From contig JAOXYB010111269.1 of NCBI GenBank assembly GCA_028565635.1, positions 1 through 20,697 of the forward strand: a stretch of DNA of 20,697 nucleotides. The letters run 5' to 3'. The notes beneath the pieces are model-generated. The model was not told where the DNA came from, made no database searches, and saw nothing but the letters and a program-made list of their open reading frames with translations. Within the stretch, counting starts at the first letter, position 1; each line of letters starts with the position of its first letter. The translations under genes were made by a program, and so were the position numbers. Below, piece by piece: positions 10,601-18,796 of the stretch. This DNA comes from Phoronis ovalis (Eukaryota > Phoronida > Phoronidae).

Positions 10601-13600
10601 TCTAGAGGGTTTTTCTAAGCCAGGCCCATTTCCCTGAGTAAAAACTTTTCTTTTGTTTTAGTAAGCATGATATACTAGATAGGAGTGACTGCATAGCATA
10701 TTACAGCTAGACTTTATAATTTTTTAATAAGATGCTGTTCTTTATAAGATCCAGTAGTGTCCCCACTAAAAGTATGTATTTTGCAGAATTTCACTATCCA
10801 ACATATGTGGATACTGTAGACACAGCAAAGAAGTAAATCAATAAATTAATTGCTTTTTTTCGATATAGCATTGTCTTATTTGCAACAAAAGTTACACATA
10901 GTAGTCAACATAATTTAAAAAAATATAAAGAATGATTTAAAAAAAATTGCAGAAGGACTTGAACAAGCATACACATACTCCTCTTTTGATGAATAAGTTA
11001 TCCAGTTTTATGTCTAACATATATATTATATAGTTATAGCAAGAACAATACTTTGCAATTATAGATTGAAGAAAAAATTGAGGAAGAAAAACTTAAAAAA
11101 TTAGAACAAGAAGAAAAGAAGTTAGAAGAAGAAACAGATTCAGATGAGGAAGAGAGTATAGATGTAACTCCATCACTCAGAGAGGATATGGAGAAGACAA
11201 ATGGTGTTCTTGAAAAGGAGGCTGAAGAAAACATAAGTAAAGCTACATTCCTTATTGTGTAATTTTAAAACTCATAGTATACAGTTATCACTAGAAATTA
11301 TGTTATCTGTATCAAATGTATATAATAGTTAAGATGCAACTGCTAAATGCTGTAGAAAAACTATATGTAGTACAAAAAATAGGAAGATACAACCATTATA
11401 TGAAATACTTGGATAGAACTATCGTCTATTTTTGTACTGCGGATAGCCTTTTCAATTGCATTTAGTGGTTGCATCTTGACTGTTATACGTGTATGAATTA
11501 CTCATACAGATAATAGTTTTACATGCAGAACTATTTTTTACCATCCATATGTTCTTAATTTTTATTATTTGGCAAAAGATGGCATGCAGACATATAGGAA
11601 AGTGTTATTAATCGGATAGCTATGGTGCCCCTGAAAGGTTGTGTTGTAAATACTAAAAATGACAACTTGTACAAAGTTGACAATTGGCTAAATTTTAGTA
11701 AAAATGTTGGGTGGATGCAAGAAACAAGTTGACAACCTATTTTCGTAAATTAGTGAGCTTCGAGTAACTACACCATAGATCAGAGCCACTACAGACAATA
11801 ACATTGAACAATTTGAGCATACAGTAGTTAGCATGAATAACACAGATAACCTGGGCATAGTTAGCATGAATAGCACAGATAATCAGGGTATAGTTAGCAT
11901 GAATAGCACAGATAACATTTACAGACAACATTTATCATTTAAGTTGATACATTTAACATCATTTTGATACAGATATTTTTAATACATATCATTTTTTTAC
12001 TGCAGTTAGCAGTTGCATCTTGTTTAGATGCAGATAACATAACTGATAGCAGATAAAAATGGTTCTACTGCTCTTCCTTGAACAATGTATCTAATGACCC
12101 ATGTCAGGAACAAACCATCCACAATTTTGGCCTTTGGAATTTTCTGTTTTATCCAACTGAAACTTTTGTGTAAGAATTTATAATACATTTTATAAAAAAC
12201 ATTTTGCTTTGATTGGGTATATGTTGTAGGGTAATTATGAAGACCGGTTGTCCCCAAAAGTCATCATTGTTATTTCAATACAACTGTAGTTCTCAGTACC
12301 AATAGCTTAACATAGTGTTTTAATTACTGCAGTTTGTTTTTCAGCAAAAGACAACAAGCAAATAGTCAAAGAAGGCAATGTAAATAACAAAAATGAAATG
12401 GGAAGTGATGTGGAATTAGAAAAACTTAAAGACAGTCAGGATGAATTTCCTAATCAGAGAGGTCCCAAAGGAGATGAAGAAAAACCGGAGTGTGTAAAGG
12501 TGTTACAGTCTGTAGCTTCTCAGCATGGCTTTGTGAGTAGGTAAGTTGCTTATCCAGTATAACCAGAAACATGATACAGATGTTATCTTACAGAATCAAA
12601 ACATTTTACTGCCCTTTGATGATGTTCTAACCACTATTGGAAGACTTCTGATTAGTCTCTTGAATCAGCACCAGATGACTAAGGCAACCAATCATTGTGA
12701 ATTATACCAGATGGTGAGGTCGCTGATCATTCTCAAGTATAAAAACTAGTTGTTTTTTTATATCTTACAGGCAAAGCTGAATGATAGGTTGCTTTATTAT
12801 GAATTAACATGTTGTCAAAAGTTATTCTTTCAAGCATGTGAAATACTTATGACTTCTTTTATTAGTATAAAAGACAGCGTATTCTGTTTGTTATTTGTCT
12901 GACACCAGTGTCACCATTCGTGTAGAATAGACGAACTCCCAGTTGAAGTTTACCAACAATGTAACGTTTTACAGTGTGATAGTGTCTGCAAGAGATGCAG
13001 ATGGTTCTGTACATTCATCTATACAGAATTTGATTCGGCACATGTTACAAAAGCTTCAAAATAAACCCAAACCAAGAGAGAGGAAAAAAGAGAAAAAAAA
13101 TAAAAAGAAGGATCCAAATGAGAAAGAATGGAGTATGATAGAGGTGGACTTACAGCAGGTTTGTAATAAGACTGCAGTAGAAAGGGTGTTTTGGAGCTTA
13201 ACATATTTTATTAATCATAAACAACCAAATATTTTTATGGGATATGGGTCATCCATTTTTTGTTAATATTCTCTGTAAAAGTACTCACTCTAAAATTCTT
13301 GACTAGTATTCCAGAATTATTTTAAATTACAAATCTGCAGAACCCAAAAATTAAACTTCTAGCTCATTGCACAGAATATTGACATCTTCCTGAATAGGGG
13401 CATTTTTCAAATTTGTGGAGATGGAAAAGGATTGTCTTTCTTTACATCAGAAATAAGCTTTCTGCTACCACAAAATGTCTCCATCTCCGATGAAGCCAAA
13501 ATGATGGTCAAAACCCACATTCTTTCTTTAATTGTCGAAATAATTGTTTTACATTTCTTTCAGTAAAAGTTCCAGAGTTTCTGTATTATTCCAACTGTCC

Positions 13601-16600
13601 AATTTTACATAAAGATTTGTAGTCCAATTCCAAAAAAACTTGACTAGTTTGGGTGATGCAATCACCCTATAGGCTGCAATTTTGATGGTTCCACCAGTTT
13701 ACCTGGTTCACATGCATAACTTATTAACACACACAAGTAATTTACGGCAGGTTAAAATTTATTTCTAGACATACGTGCTATAATTCAGAATTATCTCTGC
13801 TCTGTACATATGCGCGTTCTACTACACGTCATTTGCTTATCTATTCGATTTTTGCTTTCCTACTACATAAACTAATTTTATTTTTATTACTATTTATGTT
13901 CTTTTCCAGTTTGATGAATTATTTAAGCATGTGAATGTAATAATGAAGAGAGGTTACGATTATAATAATTACTACAAGATAGCTCTGAGCAAGTTCAAGA
14001 AGGCTTGTCTGGAAGCAGAAGTGGTAGTATTTGTTAACGAGTCGAGCTGTAGTTTGGAAGACTGCATAACAGGACTGAAGGCAGCAATAGGAACAGGAGA
14101 TGACCTTACAGTAAGTTTGAATAGTATCTTTTATTGCGGGGTTGGAATGTCACCACTAGGGGAATATCATCATAAAATATTAACGTCATTTTATCAGTAA
14201 ATAAATTTGGTAATTTTTGAAAAAATATTTATAATTCTTAGAGCTTTTAAACTTTAAAAAGTCTTCTCACGGCCCCCATATTTCATGTTTTTACAAAGAA
14301 GCTAACTATCATTCAATTACACTAAAATAAAAATTTATGTGACTTTAAGAAATCAGACAAAATTTTATGAAAAGAAATTAATGACTTTAACACTTATTTT
14401 TAATTTTAAGGAGTAGTTATAATTTCTGTAGCATGCATACTTGTTTTGCATATGTACAATTGGCTGGAATAGCCATGCAGGAGAAGGTGTATTGAATGCT
14501 TCTTAACCAGCGGATATCACATTGCTCTCATTCTTCCCTCGGGTGGGTGACACTGCAACTAAAAAGCATAATAATGCCTTCACATCACTTCCAAGCTCTT
14601 TTTAACAACGGTTGTTTCGTTTGATAGATTTTCGTTTTGAAATCATTCTCATACATGTGTTTAAAGAAAGTTAAGGGAATACGGTGTCAGACTTACCTAA
14701 CCAGCATTGACCCGAACCATGAATCTGCATGCGCACCTGTTTATTCTTACTATTCGAACCCTTTTCCAGTTTTTGCACCAAAATTTCTGCTACTCGAACC
14801 ATCATTTCCACAGACTCGCCCAACTTGCCAGGAACTCAAAACTCAAACCTGCTGTTCAAGTCTCCGGAATTGCTGTTTGAGTCTCCAGAAATCTGTTCAA
14901 ATTCCTGGCATCTTACGCGAGTCGGTGCAAATGACCGTTTGAGTAGCAGGCATTTTGGTGGGAAACCGGAAAAAGGGTTCGAATGGTAGGAAACAAATGT
15001 AAAACCTGGTTTAATTTGAAACACATATAGCATCAGTGCATGGCTACAATGTTAGTTGTGATTTTGTTTTACAATAATTTAAAAAAATCATTAATATTGT
15101 AACAGAAATCGTATTCATATTGGCAAAGATATATTAAATATTGATAGTTTAGTTACAATAACAAAAGAGAGTAAATTTTGTTTGTTTTTAGAATCAATTT
15201 CATGTATAAATAACTAAAACTTTGACAAATCTAAATACCTGGCATGTGTTCTCTGCTTAGACTATTACTTTAGTTTCTGTGTCAAAATTTGTTGATATAG
15301 ACTACCAGTCATCACAGAAACTACCCATTGTGGCTTAATTACCTGATATTCAGGAATGACAAAAGGAGGCCACGTGTTAAAATATGTAAAATATGCTATA
15401 CATCCAAGGTAACTCACCTAAGAAACATTGAGAGACACCTGTCGCATGAAAATCAGACCCAAGTTGAAACACATTTTATTAATATCCAAAATTGCCATAA
15501 AAATCTAATTTGTGCATTTTCATATACCTCTATATGCTGTTTTGGCTTTTCTGATTTAATGTTTTCACAAAAAAAAATTAATTTTGAACAAGCCTATACA
15601 TGTTGCTGATCAAATTCGTGAAAAATAAACTCCTACTTTATTCTTGAGTGTAAAGTGAAAAGTAAGCAAAATGTTATGATTAGAACTGGATATCAAACCA
15701 TATGTGATGAAGCAAAGGAACATTTAATGGTTGAATTGGCCAAAACTTGTGTATTCGCCAATATTCTACTGGCTATAGGAGTGGTACATGATGCCAGAGT
15801 GCTTGTTTTCAAAATTGGTATGTCATTTAATAGGTATGATGTGGGAAATTATAAATTATTAAGAATTGCAGTGTTGAGCAGTGTGTGTCTACAAAGTTCG
15901 TTAAACACCTTTAATGTGGAGTAGTAAAAATATCACCCAGGAAATATATTGATAGGATAGATTATTGGAGATTTGAGTACCATTTGGTTTTTAATGCTGG
16001 TGATACATGTACTTACTATTGATCTCATATTGTATAAATAATCAAAATTCTGCAATAACTGGGGAAAACAAAATTTCCTTCAAGGCACCTGGATAAAAGT
16101 GAAACCGGCAACACCACCTAGCGTAGAATGTGGTATTTTGAATTTTTCAAATGCTCACTTTTTTATGAAAAAGTTTGGACGGATATCTAGCATTGAAAAC
16201 AAATATACTCACTAGATGTCTCTGGAAATCATTAGGAGGGTAGTTAGAAGAGCTTTATGCACAAGGGACAACGTCAAAACATACGAAATATGCAGAATCA
16301 CTGTATGATGATTAACACAGTTTTTATATGTGACATGTAAAACATTGCCAAACATTCCATTGTTTGAGCTGAGAGTTTCTTTTCCACAGCGTTTACGACT
16401 GAAGTGTAAATATGTTTATGATTATATTTTTTTCCTCCTCATGAAGTTTCAAAATATTATTTATAACTTGTTTGGTATATAGTAGGATAGTTTACTTTTC
16501 TGCTTTTCTTTGGAAGTGTCCCTTAGGAAAGTTCATGTTATGCAAGCGTCAGACAAAAGGTTCTTTACATGGGTGGTGGTACTTCTCAATAGATATGCAA

Positions 16601-18545
16601 ATTATCATCATTTTCCTTGAGTGTTGATTTCCCCATGTAAAGCGAGTGCAACGACATCGGGCGAAATACTTGTTTTCCAGGTTGATTTTACGTTCAAAAT
16701 TTTTAAACATTTTTCATTAAAAAATGAGCATTTGAAAAATTCAAAACATCACGTTCTACATTAGGTGGTGTCGGCATTTTCACCTTTATTCAGGTGCCTT
16801 GAAGGTAATTATGTTTTCTCCAAAGTTGTTGCGGAATTTCGATTATTTATACATTATGAGATCAACAGTACTGTTTTCATTCTAATTTAATAGGTTTCAC
16901 AGTTAGAATATCTTTGGGTGAGGGCCTGGTTGGTTGTTAGTTTGTGAGGATCTGTAGATTATCAACCTTATCAATGTCTCAACCTTTTGAGTAATTGATA
17001 AATAATAATTAACTGATACTTGGATGGGAATAGATCTTGTGACAAGGAGATCTTGTGACTAAGAGTCACATGTGGTTGTACATCATGATTACATTACCAG
17101 ATATGATAAAAAAGCTTTTCCTAAGATGGTTAAATATTTTATAAGTTTGAAAATTGTGGTATCTGCTTCGTGCTAGAATGTCTTCCGGTGAAATTGTCAT
17201 ATTTGTATTAGCACCAGGGTTACAAGAGAAAAATTTGTAATGGTAGGATTTTTCAGACATGGGGAGGGACATGCTTGAACAAATACAATATTTGTAAAAA
17301 CATTTACTTGTTAATTATGTGTTATCAATTTATTCATAAAGGTGTAGAAAAATCACTGTTAAAAGGTCATGGCATAGCTGAAATTATTTTGGATTGTGTT
17401 CAGATATCAATGTTGATAGTTACAATTACTGTAATTATACCATTTTTTTTACGTGACAAAAATCTTGACATTTGCTTTCTGTTGGATGTATGTAACTTTA
17501 AAAAATTGGTTAAAAAACAAATACTTTATTAGCAGTTTATTAACTATGGTGCAGTCCAAAAGTTAATATATTTAAATGTTAGACTTTAACAATTTAGTGA
17601 TCATTTAAGTTAAAATAAACTTTAACTTTGATTTTGTTCTATTGTCACAAATAAAATGTTAACATTTGTTTACAGGCTGAGGCTGATGAAGAATTCTTAC
17701 TACTGTTGATTAATCCCATGATTAAAGTTGATTTACGCTTAAAATCAACAATTAATTCTTTCAACACAGAGGTAAGCGCAAACTCTGAACCCTCTCTGAG
17801 CCCCTCCAATTTTCTCAATCTGACTATTCAAATGCAAAATTATTCTTCTTAGGACCAAAATATATTCAACATTGATGCATATCTGAAAAATGCCATGTGA
17901 ACCAGTTATCATTCTACTACACTCACTTTTAAGGAGTCTCCTCAGTATATATACATGTGTACATACATTATAGTCGGTACACATTAGTTATTGGTGACAT
18001 GTTCATTATGCTAACTAATGGACTACATAATTACCAGTGAGCAAATGCTGTGGAGGGAACACCTGCCTTGATAACTGTAACAATATTTGTGTCAAAAATT
18101 AATGTAATTATCATACATTTAACTGTGAATGTTTTTTTAACGAAAAGTTGCTAAAACGGATTTGGAATCCCTCCCATAACTCCATATGCATGGACTCCTG
18201 CTGAGTATGTTATCTGAGTATGCTACTGGTATTAAATTATACTTACAATCAATAATGTTGCATGAATTTATTTTTTAGTATGCAGCTATATCCAAAGCAA
18301 TTTTACATGAATATGCAGCATTAGCTAGAGCATTACAAAAATATGATGACAAAATTGCTACAGAATCTGAACAAGCCTGGGACATCATGACTGAAGCTGG
18401 AAAAACACAAAAGGATGTAAAGAAAATTATGTCTACCATCGAAGAAAACAGGGCAAAAGTTACTCTCATGCGCAATCAAATAAATGAAAATCTAAAATCT
18501 GCTGAAAATGCACAAAAGAAAATCACTGCTGCTCTGATGTGGTGA
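7657..18545 (+). CDS. Atypical Rab-like small GTPase, N-acylated, 11 exons
   Basis: Exons by my reading: 7657-7690, 8604-8648, 9129-9221, 9720-9845, 10373-10569, 11065-11236, 12345-12540, 12975-13158, 13910-14110, 17676-17771 and 18279-18545. They join in phase into 536 residues. Order of parts: acylation signal (1-7), G1 GDPGVGKT (27-34), switch I Thr56, G3 DLPG (78-81) followed by Arg82, G4 NKYD (161-164), acidic coiled-coil-like insert (about 166-272), G5 VSAR (291-294), polybasic stretch (318-333), novel C-terminal domain (about 340-448) and helical tail (449-536). Rabs are about 200 residues, so this protein is more than twice as long. The G-domain layout is closest in feel to the Rab32 group; that placement is inference. 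Expected role: membrane-bound switch in vesicle traffic or a related process, partner unknown. The start codon has G at -3 and +4. Uncertain points are the weak exon 5 donor, possible missing exons in intron 9, and the true 3' end. Confidence 0.8.
7954..8275. repeat. Dispersed motif array CATCCTCTATACC, 8 copies (intron 1)
   Basis: Degenerate copies begin at about 7954, 7991, 8043, 8079, 8165, 8194, 8232 and 8263. The core TCTATACC or a one-base variant is shared by nearly all, often preceded by CATC. Spacing is mostly 30-52 bp with one gap of 86. Sequence between motifs is not obviously repeated. This could be a decayed tandem repeat or a cluster of binding sites. Confidence 0.65.
8351..8590 (-). 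pseudogene. Antisense coding-like remnant in intron 1
   Basis: A 79-codon minus-strand frame reads in part LSRETLSYILAEGVLLKINF and HITPKKIASFLTDCLTRSQN. The composition looks protein-like and the region is richer in GC than its surroundings. I do not recognise the family. It has no neighbouring exons that I could link, and it abuts exon 2 of the GTPase gene on the opposite strand. The most likely reading is a fragment of a transposon-encoded protein; a chance frame is possible. Confidence 0.25.
8604..8648 (+). CDS. Exon 2: first beta strand of the G domain
   Basis: It encodes LPADKIPSFKIVLV (residues 13-26), with a split Gly codon at each end. FKIVLVG is the standard beta-1 strand leading into the P-loop of Ras-superfamily GTPases. 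The acceptor is tttttag and the donor is gtaagt, a full consensus. The frame stays open past the donor to 8824, but the next exon supplies the missing part of the P-loop exactly in phase. Confidence 0.85.
8844..8944. mobile_element. Small fold-back element in intron 2
   Basis: A perfect 19 bp inverted repeat with a 2 nt loop (8852-8870 and 8873-8891, core CTCGTCTATAAACTT) is nested in an outer inverted repeat: 8844-8858 matches the complement of 8930-8944 at 14 of 15 positions (AATCTAAGT shared). The left arm sequence thus appears twice on the opposite strand. This looks like a miniature fold-back element or the remains of nested insertions. As RNA it would form a very stable hairpin. Confidence 0.7.
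9129..9221 (+). CDS. Exon 3: P-loop (G1) and switch I
   Basis: It completes GDPGVGKT (residues 27-34), matching GxxxxGK[ST]; Lys33 and Thr34 would bind the phosphates and Mg2+. It continues through helix 1 (SIFLRYIKNQF) to YEPTTKATI. TKATI (53-57) aligns with the Rab switch I KATIG, so Thr56 is the Mg2+-coordinating Thr, while the following Gly is replaced by Glu58. The donor is gtaagt. Confidence 0.9.
9720..9845 (+). CDS. Exon 4: switch II with Arg at the catalytic Gln
   Basis: It encodes residues 58-99, with two beta strands around ESKIVSVTMWDLPGRE. Trp77-Asp78-Leu-Pro-Gly81 is the DxxG (G3) motif and the WD pair is typical of Rabs. Rabs read WDxAGQE; here Ala is Pro80 and the catalytic Gln is Arg82. 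YCKDLDAAI matches the Rab stretch YYKxAxGAI. The acceptor is tttctag and the donor is gtgata. A fold-back element begins only a few bases past the donor. Confidence 0.88.
9852..10034. mobile_element. MITE-like inverted-repeat element in intron 4
   Basis: The ends are inverted copies: ATAGAGAGCATAAGATTCT (9852-9870) and AGAATCTTAAGCTCTCTAT (10016-10034) differ at one position. Weaker matching (ctacgagt, atgagcaa) continues inward for about 60 bp. No coding frame. It sits six bases past the exon 4 donor. Confidence 0.7.
10373..10569 (+). CDS. Exon 5: G4 motif NKYD with an internal insert
   Basis: It encodes residues 100-165: VIVDMND, helix 3 with STWKQEV, then about 25 extra residues (near 126-150) that ordinary Rabs lack, then IPLLLLGNKYDL. 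Asn161, Lys162 and Asp164 form the guanine-specificity motif. The acceptor ctgttgcag is strong. The donor CTG|gttatt is weak, but it is the only one that leaves the phase required by exon 6, and the open frame ends 12 codons later. Confidence 0.85.
10570..11064. other. Intron 5, holds a possible poison exon
   Basis: This intron of about 495 bp contains a 46 bp segment (10788-10833) bounded by tttgcag and gtaaat, which looks like a small exon. Joined to exon 5 in the phase available it stops after ten codons, so if used it would truncate the protein inside the G domain. Otherwise nothing is seen. Confidence 0.35.
11065..11236 (+). CDS. Exon 6: acidic coiled-coil insert in the G domain
   Basis: It encodes residues 166-222, rich in Glu and Lys (EEKLKKLEQEEKKLEEE), then an acidic run TDSDEEES and a Glu-rich end. 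Leu and Ile spacing suggests a short coiled coil. In a normal Rab this position, between G4 and G5, holds only about 25 residues. The acceptor is attatag and the donor is gtaaag. The reverse strand also reads open here, an artefact of the repetitive codons. Confidence 0.75.
11327..11481. mobile_element. Inverted-repeat element in intron 6
   Basis: The left end (11327-11350, AGTTAAGATGCAACTGCTAA then ATGC) and the complement of the right end (11458-11481) match at 21 of 24 positions. A second inner pair around GTAGTACAAAAAATAG and CTATTTTTGTACTGC extends the fold. A third, single copy of the terminus lies at 12006-12021 in inverted orientation. Confidence 0.7.
11826..11916. repeat. 33 bp minisatellite, nearly three copies
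   Basis: Units start at 11826, 11859 and 11892, each beginning AGTTAGCATGAATAGCACAG with one variant base in the first copy; the last is cut short. Because 33 is divisible by three, the reverse strand reads as a periodic peptide, which I consider an artefact. Confidence 0.9.
12006..12021 (-). repeat. Solo copy of the intron 6 element terminus
   Basis: TTAGCAGTTGCATCTT is the exact complement of AAGATGCAACTGCTAA inside the left end at 11330-11346. It may mark the far end of a larger composite element (11327 to about 12021) or a separate decayed copy. Confidence 0.6.
12345..12540 (+). CDS. Exon 7: end of insert and return to the G domain
   Basis: It encodes residues 223-287. The first 45 or so are hydrophilic and charged (DNKQIVKEGNVNNKNEMGSD and onward) with no fold visible. 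The last part, CVKVLQSVASQHGF, looks like Rab helix 4 and the strand before G5 (compare FCxxxGF in Rab32-type proteins). The acceptor gtttttcag is strong. Two donors overlap the end (gtgagt at 12533 and gtaagt at 12541); only the second keeps the frame. Confidence 0.8.
12975..13158 (+). CDS. Exon 8: G5 motif and polybasic stretch
   Basis: It encodes residues 288-349. VIVSARDADGSVHSSIQNL is the G5 loop (SAR in place of SAK) plus the start of helix 5, which runs to LQKLQNK. Then comes PKPRERKKEKKNKKKD (319-334), strongly basic and able to contact acidic phospholipids, or possibly serve as a nuclear signal. WSMIEVDLQQ leads into the extension. The acceptor is gttttacag and the donor is gtttgt. 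Confidence 0.85.
13910..14110 (+). CDS. Exon 9: C-terminal extension, unrecognised domain
   Basis: It encodes residues 350-416 in phase 0. The predicted pattern is helix (FDELFKHVNVIMKRG), helix (YYKIALSKFKKACLEAE), strand (VVVFVN), then a Cys-containing loop and helix (CITGLKAAIG). I do not recognise it. The alpha/beta pattern suggests a small folded module rather than disorder. The acceptor is cttttccag and the donor is gtaagt. Confidence 0.82.
14740..14994. mobile_element. Palindromic MITE in intron 9, about 255 bp
   Basis: The two halves are imperfect inverted repeats of about 90-100 bp meeting near 14865. The left half begins TTCTTACTATTCGAACCC and the right half ends with its near complement, GGGTTCGAATGGTAGGAA. 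Matching blocks include CACCAAAAT, CTGCTACTC and TGCCAGGAA. Several overlapping open frames on both strands here are artefacts of the palindrome and its higher GC content. No transposase is present. Confidence 0.75.
15364..15820 (+). pseudogene. Decayed coding fragments, C2H2-like (intron 9)
   Basis: Two coding-like patches lie on the + strand. The first (about 15364-15477) reads RRPRVKICKICYTSKVTHL then a His-rich part, with CxxC followed by three spaced His, like a broken C2H2 zinc finger. The second (about 15658-15819) reads in part RTGYQTICDEAKEHLMVEL and ends at a good donor-like site (gtatgt). They are separated by stops and AT-rich sequence. I read them as remains of a transposon-encoded protein, not as exons of the GTPase gene, though the second could be a missed exon. 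Confidence 0.3.
16009..16871. mobile_element. Long fold-back element in intron 9, about 860 bp
   Basis: Arms of about 170-180 bp (16009 to about 16185 and about 16690 to 16871) are inverted copies of each other with scattered mismatches and small gaps. Shared blocks include CTTCAAGGCACCTG, TTTTGAATTTTTCAAATGCTC and ATTGTATAAATAATC (with one mismatch). The unrelated centre of about 500 bp has no long open frame. This is the structure of a non-autonomous DNA transposon with long terminal inverted repeats. The target duplication was not resolved. Confidence 0.8.
17032..17059. repeat. Short direct repeat AGATCTTGTGAC
   Basis: Two perfect 12 bp copies lie 16 bp apart (17032-17043 and 17048-17059), followed by the small inverted repeat GTGACT/AGTCAC. 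Confidence 0.8.
17676..17771 (+). CDS. Exon 10: short hydrophobic/helical segment
   Basis: It encodes residues 417-448 in phase 0: AEADEEFLLLLINPMIKVDL followed by a short helix ending FNTE. FLLLLINPMI is hydrophobic but too short and interrupted to be a membrane span. The acceptor tgtttacag and donor gtaagc are good. The preceding intron is 3.5 kb and full of transposon remains, so an exon could have been missed there. Confidence 0.75.
18279..18545 (+). CDS. Exon 11: C-terminal coiled-coil tail and stop
   Basis: It encodes residues 449-536 and ends ALMW with TGA at 18543-18545. The whole exon is Ala-, Lys- and Glu-rich with regular hydrophobic spacing (ISKAILHEYAALARALQKY, then KKIMSTIEENRAKVTLMRNQ), consistent with a long amphipathic helix or coiled coil. 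There is no terminal Cys, so Rab-type prenylation is not possible. The acceptor is tttttttag. A possible donor just before the stop (gtgatt at 18542) could lead to another 3' exon. Confidence 0.8.
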   Translation, partial: YAAISKAILHEYAALARALQKYDDKIATESEQAWDIMTEAGKTQKDVKKIMSTIEENRAKVTLMRNQINENLKSAENAQKKITAALMW

Positions 18546-18682
18546 TTCAAGAATTTTTGCTTATTACTATTTTCTGATGCTAATCTGACCTTGCCATTTT
18601 AGATTTCCTGTAATGTTTGGTGTGAAATTTAAAAAAAAAGTTAAGTGTACAACTGCATGGTACTAATTGTGTATTATAGTAA

Positions 18683-18796
18683 ATGGTGGATGTTGATATT
18701 GCCAGAACTTGTGATTCTGATGAAGAAAACAAAAAATTCAGGAAAAGTTGCATTGGTGTGTTCTGGGGTTTGTTTGATAAAACTATGCAGAAATAA
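18683..18796 (+). other. Possible alternative 3' coding segment
   Basis: After the stop at 18545 and a gap of about 135 bp, the frame from ATG at 18683 reads 37 codons, including DSDEENKKFRKSCIGVFWGL, to TAA at 18794. It looks protein-like and follows an acceptor-like tattatag, but an in-frame TAA sits between that AG and the ATG, so it cannot be spliced to exon 11 in this frame. It may be a chance frame in the 3' UTR or a decayed former last exon. Confidence 0.2.

Noticed and set aside
11034-11234. Ser-rich minus-strand frame
   Set aside because: Mirror of the Glu/Lys codons of exon 6 on the other strand.
11688-11931. Minus-strand frames with a repeated CAIHANY-type peptide
   Set aside because: Produced by the 33 bp minisatellite, whose period is a multiple of three.
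12024-12257. Minus-strand frame containing IPKAKIVDGLFLTWVIRYIV
   Set aside because: Somewhat protein-like but no family recognised and no supporting exons; likely transposon debris at most.
14637-15033. Three overlapping frames on both strands
   Set aside because: Explained by the palindromic MITE at 14740-14994.
17275-17532. 85-codon + strand frame in intron 9
   Set aside because: Hydrophobic, AT-driven composition, no fitting acceptor and donor in the needed phase.
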